A stretch of DNA of 64,000 nt from Adineta vaga (taxonomy: Eukaryota; Rotifera): NCBI GenBank assembly GCA_021613535.1, contig CP075492.1, positions 13,206,001 to 13,270,000 of the forward strand, given 5' to 3'. Made by a program: the position numbers and the translations under genes. Positions 10,564 through 20,211 of the stretch are shown piece by piece. A model generated the notes under the pieces. It had not been told where the DNA came from and did not search any database. It was given only the letters and a program-made list of their open reading frames with translations. Within the stretch, counting starts at the first letter, position 1. Every line of letters begins with the position of its first letter.

Positions 10564-12902
10564 ATGATGAATAAGCAAGTTCTTAATATACCTACTCGTC
10601 AGATACCTCATACAAGACTTATTGATGATGGAAGTATAGAAACTCGATATGAAATTTTGAATAAATTAGGAAAAGGTTCATTTGGTATTGTTTATCGTGT
10701 ACAAAATAAAAGCAATCATATGTTTTATGCAGTAAAAGCTATTTCGAAAAAAGTAAAGTTTTTGAATGTTTGTTTATTTCTTTTGTTCAAAAGGAAATAT
10801 TTTTGTTTGAATTTTAGCTTGGACAAAAATCAAAATCGATTAGTTTTGATAATGAAGTGAAATTATTAACAGAAGTCAATCATCCTAATCTTATTCACCT
10901 CCACGAAGTTTTAGAATCATCTCAAGTAAGTGATTAAAAATCAAAAATAGTTGATGTTTTTAGAACGTTATCGTAATATTATTAATGAGAAACTCGTTCA
11001 ATAGACTTGCATCGTATGAAATATTTCTTAATCTTCAGCACATTTCTTAACATACAATAGTTGTCTTCAATAAGAACTATCTTGAATATCAATCATTATT
11101 GATTACGGTGGAAAACAACCGATTTAGAAACAAAAATAAAATATGAATAAGAAGGAATTAGATGTATTTTTGATGATATTTTAACTGATTTTTAGAATTT
11201 ATATTTGATCATCGAATTATGTGAAGGTGGTGAATTAGGTGGGTATGTGAAAACTCATGGTCCGTTACCTGAACAAACCGTTAAACATATAATGTCAAAA
11301 CTAATCAATGCATTGCATTATCTTCATAAAATAGGTGAAAATTTGTATTGTATCTTTCAAAACTGAGATATGTTCTTTTTTTGTGTAAAGATGTTGTACA
11401 TCGAGATTTGAAATTAGAAAATATCTTATTGAAAAAGACTCCATCTGGTAAAACGGATATATTTGATATTCGAGTATGTTTACTTTTCAACATTACTATC
11501 TAATTAGTCATTGATAAAACTTGAAAGGTAACTGATTTTGGTCTAAGTTCAAAGAAAAGTATTACTTCAACTGATTCATTATTCAATGATTATTGTGGTA
11601 CTCCATTGTAAGTCATTGATTGATCAAGAATGACAACAATTATTTCTATTTCTGTTAGATATATGGCACCAGAAATACTTGAAAATAAAAACTATAGTGC
11701 TCTTTGTGATGTATGGGCAATGGGAGTTATTATGTTTTATTTGTAAGTATTAAAAACTAAAAAGATATTTCACTTTGTTTTATATCCATTTTAGAATATG
11801 TGGTCGACATCCTTACGTAGCTCATGATGAACGACGATTACTTGAAATCATTCGTTCAACAACACTTCGTTTTGATGTAGAAAAATTTCGAAATATATCA
11901 TCTCAAGGTATTCCATTCAAATCTTTGTATGAACATAGAATTGATACATCATTCCATTGACGATATAGGTATCGATTTTCTACAAGGAATGCTTGTTTAT
12001 GATACTGTTCATCGTCGAACAATGGGTGAACTTATTGTACATCCATGGTTAACAGTATGATTGATTTTATTGAGAATTTATTTGATCCATTGAAATCTTT
12101 AGGGTCGATCGGATAAAGAACCAACGAAAGATATAATAACAATGATGAAAGAATTTCATGCTGAAGATCATCAACGTCAAAAAACGAGTGAAATTAGTTT
12201 GACAGAATTAATAAATGCAACTGCTGAACATCCAAAATCATCAGCAACAGTAGTGGATGATATACGTTCACAATTGAATGAAATGGATTCAAATAGAAAT
12301 ACACTGGAACATGAAGTCAATACGACTGATCAACACAAATCTAACGTGAAATCCTCGCATAAAATAAAAGTAAATTTAATTTTCCTATTATTTCGCCTAT
12401 TTACTCTGGTATAGGTTTCAAGACGTGCACCAAATGTATTACATGATATGAGTACTGTTTCAGTCAATCCTCATGTACGAATTAAACCAAATGCAAGCTG
12501 ACTTGGATTTACGAATAAAAATTATTTTTTTCAATATTTTAGAAATTAAACTTAGTTGATACGTATGAAAATCGTCAAGCAAACCATCCATCTTCTTCCA
12601 TGAATGTGGCAAGACTACACCCTGGGAATACTCGACTTAGTCGATCTCGATCTCAAGTTGATAGACCTAATTTTACAAAACTTTCAGTAAAACCACGAAC
12701 AATTGTAAATGATTCTAATCAAATTCTTACTTCGCATTCTCCAGTATTCAAAGATCGTCTAATGCCCACGCCAACATCATCTACTATAACTGCTTTGATG
12801 ATGATTAATAAACCATCATCTGTTCCATATCGACCTCAACATCAATTGAATCATACAAGAAAGATATCCTTGTATGATAAACGTCCTAGAGAACATATAT
12901 AA
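10564..12902 (+). CDS. STK33: STK33-type Ser/Thr protein kinase (CAMK group)
   Basis: Multi-exon kinase. The upstream frame opens at a TTG, so translation more likely starts at the ATG at 10564 or 10567. Kinase motifs in order: Gly loop LGKGSFGIVY, VAIK-type YAVKAI, catalytic loop VHRDLKLENILL, DFG in VTDFGLSSKK, APE in CGTPLYMAPEIL, and subdomain XI HRRTMGELIVHPWLTG. The distinctive features of STK33 are VHRDLKLENI, a long insert before VTDFGL, and a post-kinase segment EPTKDIITMMKEF that parallels the family's T-N-V-L-E-M-M-K-E-W. The C-terminal ~200 residues are Ser/Asn-rich and unmatched. Introns are GT-AG; one near 10927-11195 is about 270 nt, the rest about 50-70 nt. The last intron starts within a CCTCATGTACG sequence near 12475 and ends near 12541; reading through it would give an early stop. 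All catalytic residues are present. Confidence 0.8.
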
Positions 12903-13083
12903 TATTAGTTTTCGTTTAAGAATCCAGATGAGCTTCATACTTACTATTACAATAAAGAACAAAAAAGATTTAGATATTGAATGAGTTAGAATTATATTGA
13001 AACGTAATAGATAGATTAATATGTTCTTCTTGCTTGATACAATAGTTACTATCCTAACCGTTTGCATATGATTCGTCGATGAA

Positions 13084-13975
13084 TCATAGTTGAACGTTCT
13101 TTGAAAATCTTACGAAAAAGTGTACTTGATAATGTATTGACAAAAAACTCTTGCAAAAATTTAGATAGAAGAGAAAACTTGATATTTGTAATAATAATTT
13201 TTCAATTGCAACACGATAACTATCTTTAGTATCATTCGTTGTAATTACTGTATAAGAATAATATGCTGTTCGAATATTCAATAGAATTGAACTGGATATC
13301 ACTTGAAATAATGTCATTTGAATCAGATGTGTATCAGTTCGATCTTTTTGTCTATCCGTTGTTTGACTTATACGTTGTCGACTCTTTCGAACACTATAGT
13401 ATGTGATTAGACTGAATATAAACATTTATTTGTGGTATTAAAATTGTCCAAAAAATGCTATACATAGATAACAAGTATGAATAAACACCGGCTAATGCAT
13501 AACATTTCGGTCGAAGATCATAGAAGATTAATTGATGAAAACTTGCAAGACTATTCACAATAATTGGAAGATATGTCATTCGATGTGCAATCTTAATTTG
13601 ACTAAATGAACGAAGTCGTGTACTTTGTGATGTTGATAAACATCGATCAAGAGATGCTAAAACAAGATAACCTGTTGAAATCATCGGCAATACCCATGTG
13701 AGATATGCTCGTAATCGACACCAGACAAAATTTGAATCTTCTAATGTACTACGAAATTGTTCACTAGCTAGTTTTGAAAAAAGGCCGAGATTAATATAAA
13801 TAAAATCGAATATAGCAGACATGAGAAAATACCATCCACAAGAATTGTGACGTAATTGTTTGACTGTAAATGTAGTAAAATTACAAATACATCCGATATT
13901 ACCAAGAACAAGAATGATATAGGGAGTGTAAAGCGTAATATAAGCACGTAGATTTTGTATTGATACAATATCCAT
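13084..13975 (-). pseudogene. Orphan class A GPCR with a reading-frame break
   Basis: Seven-helix receptor-like sequence starting at ATG 13975. Visible parts: TM1 YIILVLGNIGCICNFTTF, a conserved-type TM2 (WYFLMSAIFDFIYINLGLF), a C in VWCRLRAYL before TM3, and a DRY-like LASLDRCLS after TM3. TM5 is interrupted near 13425-13432: the first frame runs FWTILIPQI then ends soon after, while the continuation MFIFSLITYYSVRKSRQ lies one frame over and runs on to a stop at 13084 with a further hydrophobic stretch. No GT-AG intron fits such a short jump, so this is a one-base indel, either real or an assembly error in an A/T-rich run. It resembles FMRFamide-receptor-like orphan receptors I associate with bdelloids. 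If the frame were intact it would be a ~300-residue receptor. Confidence 0.55.
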
Positions 13976-14319
13976 CTTGAATTTTTGTGTAAATTAGAAT
14001 AAAAACATCATTTTTATACTTCTTTTTCTAAAGAACTCTAATGGATAATATAAAAATAGCAAAATGATGTCTTACACCATTATCTACATAAAAACGTCAG
14101 TTAGCCGTGAACATAATGCTGATTAAGAGAGTCTAGATAGTCTTCTATTCGTAATTTACTTTCTTCTCATCACATCATATTATAGATGAACGACTAAATC
14201 CGTAATGAATAGTTACGAAGAAAAATTTAATGAGAATTAGTAGGAAAAAAAACATGATGTGTTTCTTAGCGACAAGACATTTGTCTTTTTAAAAAAAACA
14301 ATCTGAGCAGAGTTTAAAC
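13976..14319. other. intergenic, nothing recognised
   Basis: About 340 bases upstream of the orphan receptor and downstream of the next minus-strand gene. No features seen. Confidence 0.5.
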
Positions 14320-15670
14320 CTATGAAGAGGAATTGTATGATAGATTTTGTGCACCAATATGAACAACTACAGTACATGGATCAGTTGGATCACAGCTGAG
14401 TTTTAACCAAAACCCTAATTGATAGAGTTTATTACTTTCAATGGATTCTAAAATTAATTGTGTAAGAGAAAGTGAACCATCTGTACGAAAACTGAATGCG
14501 CCAGATTTGGGATTATCTTTCACATGATTAGATAAACAGGATCGATTATTGCAAGACCATTCATTTCCCATCTTTCGTTCAAAATTGCCATTTTGAATGA
14601 AATTTGATGTCGAATTGAATGTGATATCATCGATATAAACATACTGTTGCTTACCAATATTGAATACGAACGATACAGAAAACGTTTCATGCGATTTTGT
14701 AGCAATCCAATCAAAACAATAAAATTGATAGTCTTGCGAACGATTCACTACTATTCTATATTTCAATTCATTAGATACCATTTTGATGCAATCTATAGAA
14801 AAAACAGAATATCGATTATCTATACGAAGTATTTGTTTTTGATGAAATAATTCTACTCGTTGGTTGAACCTTTGAAGTTTGAATAGATTGCCGAGGATCT
14901 GTATCTTGGATTAATAAATAATTTGTTGCTATAGAGTACAAAAGGAAGTTTTAAATTCTTCTTTTACTATCAAAACTCACTTTGAATCGATTGAAAAAGT
15001 TTATTAAAATTATTTGTATTCGTTTGTAGTACCACCAATGTATGTCTTTTTGATTTATAATAATTATTTCCACGATATTTTTTATAAATTATCACTGTTC
15101 CAGCTTTGGATAATGCTCGTTTCATTATTTTTATTCGAGATAAACGAAAATTTGTATAGGATGAATCGAAATTAATTTGTAGATAAACAAATAATCGATC
15201 TGCAGATAACATGAACGCTTTGATAATAACAACTCTTGCATTAATCATTCAACATTGTATTTAACTAAAGTAGAATACTCAACTATTGAAATAGATAAAT
15301 CTCAACAAACTTGATTCTGCATGGATAGAATCAGTTGTAATGTTAATGCAGATGATGAATACCATTTTTCAATTGATTGTTTTTGTTTTGTTTGGGATTT
15401 ATTAAAGATATATTGACTAGAATCGAACGTATCAACTATTAAAAAAGGAGCAGTTTTTTTTTTCTAGGTGGAATATAAAAGAACTAAGCTACCTGATCTA
15501 GCTGACCTGCCTGTTCTAGATGTTGTTGCCGATTTATCTTCCAAATAAACTGGAATCAATGAAAGAATAATAATCGAACTAATTGACAAGCCAATGATCA
15601 AAAGTGTGACGCATATGAATATATTGGCTCGAGATCTATTCGGATTTGGCGGTATTGGTGGAGGTCGCAT
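14320..15670 (-). CDS. Putative single-pass surface protein with lectin-like ectodomain (frame interrupted)
   Basis: The first exon (ATG 15670) encodes a Pro-rich cytoplasmic tail (MRPPPIPPNPNRSRA) and a transmembrane helix (IFICVTLLIIGLSISSIIIL). A donor inside GGCAGGTCAG joins in frame to an exon reading QYIFNKSQTKQKQ, then a Ser-rich stretch. The 3' exon (about 14320-14860) contains YVYIDDITF, IQNGNFERK-GNEWSC and LYQLGFWLKL, a pattern of beta-sandwich carbohydrate-binding-type ectodomains (NGNFE...W). Between about 14820 and 14930 two frames are open at once: one continues from upstream and stops, the other (RVELFHQKQILRIDN) leads into the C-terminal exon. This could be an unrecognised splice or a frameshift. 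I do not recognise the function; the architecture suggests a cell-surface protein. Exon joins before 14990 are tentative. Confidence 0.4.
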
Positions 15671-16464
15671 TTCCGAAATAAAACGAATCGTAAGCTATAT
15701 TTCTTGTTGGACCCAACCTTTCCAATTCAAATTTGAATGGGACATATTGCATTTTCATCAATGACAAGCATATTTTTCCGACATGACTTTATATTGATGA
15801 TTCATTAGCAAATTAATGATGTATGCATCGATATTATTGATTGAAACCTCTTTCCTTTTAATTTTCATGGTCATATGTAATGTGATGAAAGATACATATC
15901 ATTACATCATAGACGCAAAAGTATGTTTTTTTTTTCGTACAACCGTTTTGATGATGAAAAATGAAAAAAATATTGTGTCAAGGATCATAACGCTGAAGAA
16001 GCGACAAAAATACCAAAAGTTTTCATTGCATCTGACAGCAAAACGAAAACATTGGCACACAACGTCGCAGATGTTTTCTTCAGTCAAATGCAAGCAAAAT
16101 AACTGTGCTATACAGTGTTTAGATAGTGTGAACAACGATGTAACTATAATAACATTTGGATTTTTCACTTTCTGTCTGGCGTAGTAAGAGAAGGGATTGA
16201 ACAAAGATTTGTACTCTAAAACAGGATAAAGAGATATCGACGTAACGACATTTTTCTGATTTCGCTGAACAACGATGAAAATATACGTAATTGCTTCCTG
16301 ATTATTTGAAGAACATATCGTAACTCGCATGCATGGAAACGTCTCAAGTGTGTGCAATTTTTTATCTTTTCTGATAATCGAACTTATTCCGAATAATGGA
16401 TCAAATATTGGCTAAAAGTGCAATGTATCTTTAAAGATATCTCATCGATTTGTAGCATTTTAAA
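15671..16464. other. intergenic with overlapping spurious ORFs
   Basis: Two opposite-strand open frames (15816-16184 and 15902-16357) overlap here, but neither shows recognisable motifs, hydrophobic periodicity or splice structure. It may be older decayed sequence upstream of the ART/TPR relic. No function assigned. Confidence 0.4.
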
Positions 16465-16815
16465 ACAGACTATTTATCAATATGAGCGAAATCCCATGTC
16501 AATCGGCTTTGTAATCTCCAATAAAAAATTGAATCAGGCAAATCTAACTTTTATGTATACACAAATCGTGAAAGAAATATTAATGAGTATTAAAATCCAA
16601 GAAAAACATCTGCAAGAATACGATAACTTCTGTTATACTATATTTGCCGACAATGCACATGAATTAAACAGCGTTATAAAAATTCGAAGAATACTATCGT
16701 AGTAGAATACTAATATGAGAGTATACTTACGATTCTTTTTTATATTCTCTGCTCAATCATGCACTACGATCAATGGATGGAGATATTATTGTACAAACGA
16801 GCAAATATGTCTGTT
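16465..16815 (+). pseudogene. Relic of a bdelloid ADP-ribosyltransferase/TPR-type family protein
   Basis: The plus strand reads NPMSIGFVIS, then LTFMYTQIVKEILMSIKI, then NFCYTIFADNAHELNSV, stops near 16700, and resumes in another frame at about 16738 as FLYSLLNHALRSMDGDIIVQ before a further stop. I recall these two blocks, in this order, from the middle of large rotifer proteins that carry a C-terminal NAD:arginine ADP-ribosyltransferase-like or TPR region (blocks of the type MYTQ-hydrophobic-KEILL and FLY-LN-ALR-MD). The sequence joining them is lost or shifted, no start or downstream catalytic part is visible, and the piece spans only about 350 bases. Hence a decayed fragment, not a gene. 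Family naming is from memory of the pattern. Confidence 0.55.
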
Positions 16816-16901
16816 GATCGATACAAAGTAACTTTAAAAATATTTATTTTTATTAAAACATGAGTTTTTCATGGAGGAAGGAAAACCAAAAATGCATGAG
16901 G

Positions 16902-18500
16902 TCATTTCCATTCTAAAAGAATATCATTGCCAAAATGTTTGATATCATAATTTGAGAGTAAATTTTCGAAAGTAATCAGTTTTTTTAGTTTATCAATTAT
17001 GTTTTCAATTGAATTTGGAATTCTAGTAAGATGTACAAACTTGAGTTGAGGAACATGGGTATTGTATTGCTTCAAAATAAAGCGTGAAGATTTCAGGATC
17101 TATGTTTTTTGAAACATCGATTTGAAAATATTGAAGACATGGACATAAATTGAGGAGAAGATGGATTTGCTGAATATCTTTGATATTCTTAAGATTAACT
17201 TTTGTGATTCTATTATTTCTTGATGTTGAAAACTATATTTCTATATTGCTAATAGTCAACCAATCTTCTGGTATAGGTGATAAATGTAGAACTTTTAACA
17301 AATCCAAGTTTGGTAATAATTCAATAAATTGCATTAACATTGAAACAGAAATTTCTAAGCAATTAATGTCCAAATGAGTAAAATGATTATGAAGACGTAG
17401 ATTGTAAAAATTAATAAAAGGTGAACCGCATCTTTCTTCTAATGAATATATACTTATACTAAGTTGAATAGGTAAATGAATTTGTGTTGGCAATTGAGCA
17501 ATCTCTTCTTGAATAGTATTAAAGATGATGTAAGGATTATCTGTGCAAGTGAATTGAATGGATGACTTCATGATCTTTGATTTCAACATTGAAACAGCAT
17601 TGATATTCTGTCCAGAATGGCGAAGTAAATTGATGCAAATTGTCAAAATACCAAGTATCGTCATATGCAAATGATGACATCAATAATGGCATATGTTTCT
17701 GATAAACTGTCACAATGTAAATGCCGTAAGTGACATGTATGTTGTAGTATATTGAGTAATTCTTTAAGAGTGCACCTATGCTTAAAAACTAATGATTCTA
17801 TGTTGCTAGGCGACTCATTAGCAGCTGAAGGCATAATTATGTATAAGTTTTTATCAATATCCGTAAGAAAGGATAATTTGTTGTATTTCAATGCACGTAA
17901 TAGTAAAATCATTCGATAGATAATACCTAAATCAGGATTAAAATTCCATTCATGGTTAGGAGTTGTAATTAATGAGAAGAGTCGAGGAAGTGATCTTAAA
18001 TGTAACAATAGTGAGTGGAAGTTTGGTACATCTATGCCTAGAAGACAGATAGACTCCAGATGATCGAATGATGACTCAATGACACAATGTCTAAGAAAAT
18101 TATGGACATGATAATCATTTTGGAAATTGAGTGAGACAAGAGAAGATCTGTTAGGAAATACAAAGTTCTTGCAATATTCCGGTAATTCTAGTCGTACTTT
18201 TGAATCAATCGTAATCTTTACTGGGAATGATAAATTTGTAAGAAATTGTTGAAAACGAAAGTTAATATTGAAGAATGCTTTGTAAATATCGTATCCATCG
18301 AGATATTCAAAGATTTCATAAAATAATTCATTTGAGAAATGTTCAATACGAGAAAGTTCGTTTTCCGAAAGTATTGGATCATACTTGTCACTATCGCATG
18401 TTGCTGAAAGGAAAACGCTGAGTTTTCATTTCATTCGTCAATAAACTAAACTTACTTCGTCTTCTTTTTAATTCGACACTCACATGTGCTCGATCATTAA
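16902..18500 (-). pseudogene. Broken F-box/LRR-like protein gene (bdelloid-expanded family)
   Basis: Read on the minus strand, the parts of one protein appear in order but in changing frames. The N-terminal part has an F-box-like segment (NELFYEIFEYLDGYDIYKAF) then RFQQFLTNLSFPVKI and repeated leucine-rich segments (LRSLPRLFSLITTP, TCHLRHLHCDSLSETY). Near 17690 the frame shifts to MSSFAYDDTWYFDNLHQF and SPFWTE, apparently with an internal deletion. Near 17530-17560 it shifts again to DNPYIIFNTIQEE. A stop (TAG) sits at 17233-17235 but the same frame continues (NRITKVNLKNI, LLLNLCPCLQYFQI). Near 17080 it shifts once more to the typical family ending ITFENLLSNYDIK and LLEWK-stop at 16902. No initiating ATG is evident 5' of an exon ending near 18459. 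With at least three frame changes and one stop, this is a pseudogene. Confidence 0.7.
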
Positions 18501-18902
18501 TTAACAAATCGTTTGTTAGGATGCATATTATTTTATTAATTCAGTGTAAATTTCTAACATCTTTCTAACATACAATTGTTTGCTGACGAAAAAAACACAA
18601 TTTCTTTCGTTCTTCTTTCTTTTCTTTCACGCTGTGATACATTTATAACATGGAAAAAAAACAACCATCAAATATTTATATTTTCAGTTATATTACTCAT
18701 TAGATAATTTTTTTTCCTGTGATTAAGATGAAAAGAAAAGAAAATTGACGAAAAAATAAACATCTTGTTCCGTTAAAACTGCATTATATCGAAAATCAAA
18801 CTAATTTCATCAATTTCAGTTACCATCATGTGAACGATTTCTTGAGCGATAGAGAATCAATGAACTCATAATCGATTCGGTCACTTGATGAGAAAAGTCA
18901 CA
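18501..18902. other. intergenic, upstream of tRNA-Leu
   Basis: About 400 AT-rich bases with no supported gene; it may have held the lost first exon of the F-box-like pseudogene. Confidence 0.4.
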
Positions 18903-18985
18903 GCCAGGGTGGCCGAGTGGTTAAGGCGTTGGACTTAAGATCCAATTCACAATAGTGAGCATGGGTTCGATCCCCATCCCTGGCA
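18903..18985 (+). tRNA. tRNA-Leu (UAA anticodon)
   Basis: An 83-base type II tRNA. The acceptor stem GCCAGGG pairs with CCCTGGC, with A as discriminator base. D-arm region TGGCCGAGTGGTTAAGGC is the leucine/serine-type A box. The anticodon arm TTGGACTTAAGATCCAA presents TAA in a 7-base loop. A long variable arm follows, then the T arm GGGTTCGATCCCC. No intron in the anticodon loop. Confidence 0.95.
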
Positions 18986-19163
18986 TAATTACAACATTTT
19001 TTTTGTGTTCTGTAAGTTGTCCAATGCAAAGATTAGAGTGGAAACTAAATCATACGATCTATCATAAGATTTGACTTTCTCGATAGTAAAAGAAAAAACT
19101 GAATAAGTGATTTTTTCATAAATATAACATTTTATTTAGTTTCAATATCGAAAAAAAAAATAA

Positions 19164-19811
19164 CTAAGTTGTAATAGTTCCTATTAATAATCCACAAACA
19201 GCCAAAATCATTCGTCTCCAAGAATGATGTTCACATTCATTTCGAATCACATAGCGAGAGATCCATTTTTCGTAGATAACCATAAAAGTAGTTATCATCC
19301 AAGTAAAGAATAAAACAAAGTTAACGAAGAAATCAATATTCATTTTATAAAAAATAACACAAAAGTAACAAATACCGAATAATAAAATGTCGTATTGAAA
19401 ACGTTTAGCATTAGAATGTATAGCAAATAAAGTACGAATTATCAATGACCAAAGTATGGATGAATTCTTTTTTGCTTTTTTTAGGCCAATTAATTTTGTT
19501 ACAGATACCTGCGGGGACCATCGTTGTTCAAATGAAATATCAGATTTTATTTCTTTTGAAATTGATTGAGGAAGAATAAAACAAGGAAGAGTTTGACAAG
19601 AGTGTATATTATAAAGAGAAAGATGAGTTAGTATCTCATCTTGTATAGCTAGTTCAGAATTATTATTAGTCTCCATCATTGGAGAAATTTCATGAAAATC
19701 TATTTGCATATTCGATAACTTCTTATTAACAATTGATTGATCAATGAATTCTATCATATCACATAAATATTGTTCGACTTCATTTTTCTTCATCGTTTCT
19801 TTAGAATTCAT
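19164..19811 (-). CDS. Orphan membrane protein
   Basis: Intronless frame of 215 residues from the ATG at 19811 (the longer open frame begins with TTG at 19871). The N-terminal ~125 residues are polar. The C-terminal half has hydrophobic segments consistent with three or four transmembrane helices: SILWSLIIRTLFAIH (weak), DILLFGICYFCVIFY, FFVNFVLFFTWMITTFMVIY and MILAVCGLLIGTI. I do not recognise the family. A near-C-terminal Arg-Arg preceding the last helix (HSWRRMIL) is noted. Flanked by tRNA-Leu and a divergent-looking gap before the GPCR. It could be a rotifer-specific gene; expression evidence would be needed to be sure it is real. Confidence 0.45.
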   Translation of the reverse strand: MNSKETMKKNEVEQYLCDMIEFIDQSIVNKKLSNMQIDFHEISPMMETNNNSELAIQDEILTHLSLYNIHSCQTLPCFILPQSISKEIKSDISFEQRWSPQVSVTKLIGLKKAKKNSSILWSLIIRTLFAIHSNAKRFQYDILLFGICYFCVIFYKMNIDFFVNFVLFFTWMITTFMVIYEKWISRYVIRNECEHHSWRRMILAVCGLLIGTITT

Positions 19812-20211
19812 TGATATAATATTTATGCAACGATACAATTTCACAATTTTTTCGAATAAAAAAAAGTACAATGAAGAATGGCGGTTTTCCTGAAATAATT
19901 ACAGGAAATGATGTTTGAACGTAAAAGCAATGTCATGCATTCACTTTTACTCCATACAGATCAGTGCGTATAAATTCTAGTCTACAGACATCTTTGTAAT
20001 TGATCAACTATACTCGGTATGTCTATTTGATGCTATTGCCTGCAGATACTCTTACATAGTTTTCAAAGTATTCTATTTTCGTCTTAGCGACATGTGCTTC
20101 TGACGTCATAATGGATGAGTAGTTTGTACTTAGAGTTCTTATTGATATTGAAAATAACAATTTTATTTCAGAGTTGAATATAATACATAATAGAACAAAA
20201 CACAAAAAGAG
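19812..20211. other. intergenic, nothing recognised
   Basis: About 400 bases between the orphan membrane protein and the GPCR 3' end, both on the minus strand. A 60-codon open frame at 20023-20205 has no supporting features. Confidence 0.45.

Noticed and set aside
15816-16357. Two long overlapping open frames on opposite strands
   Set aside because: Neither has recognisable motifs, splice structure or plausible composition. They are probably chance openings in decayed sequence, and I could not connect them to the ART/TPR relic.
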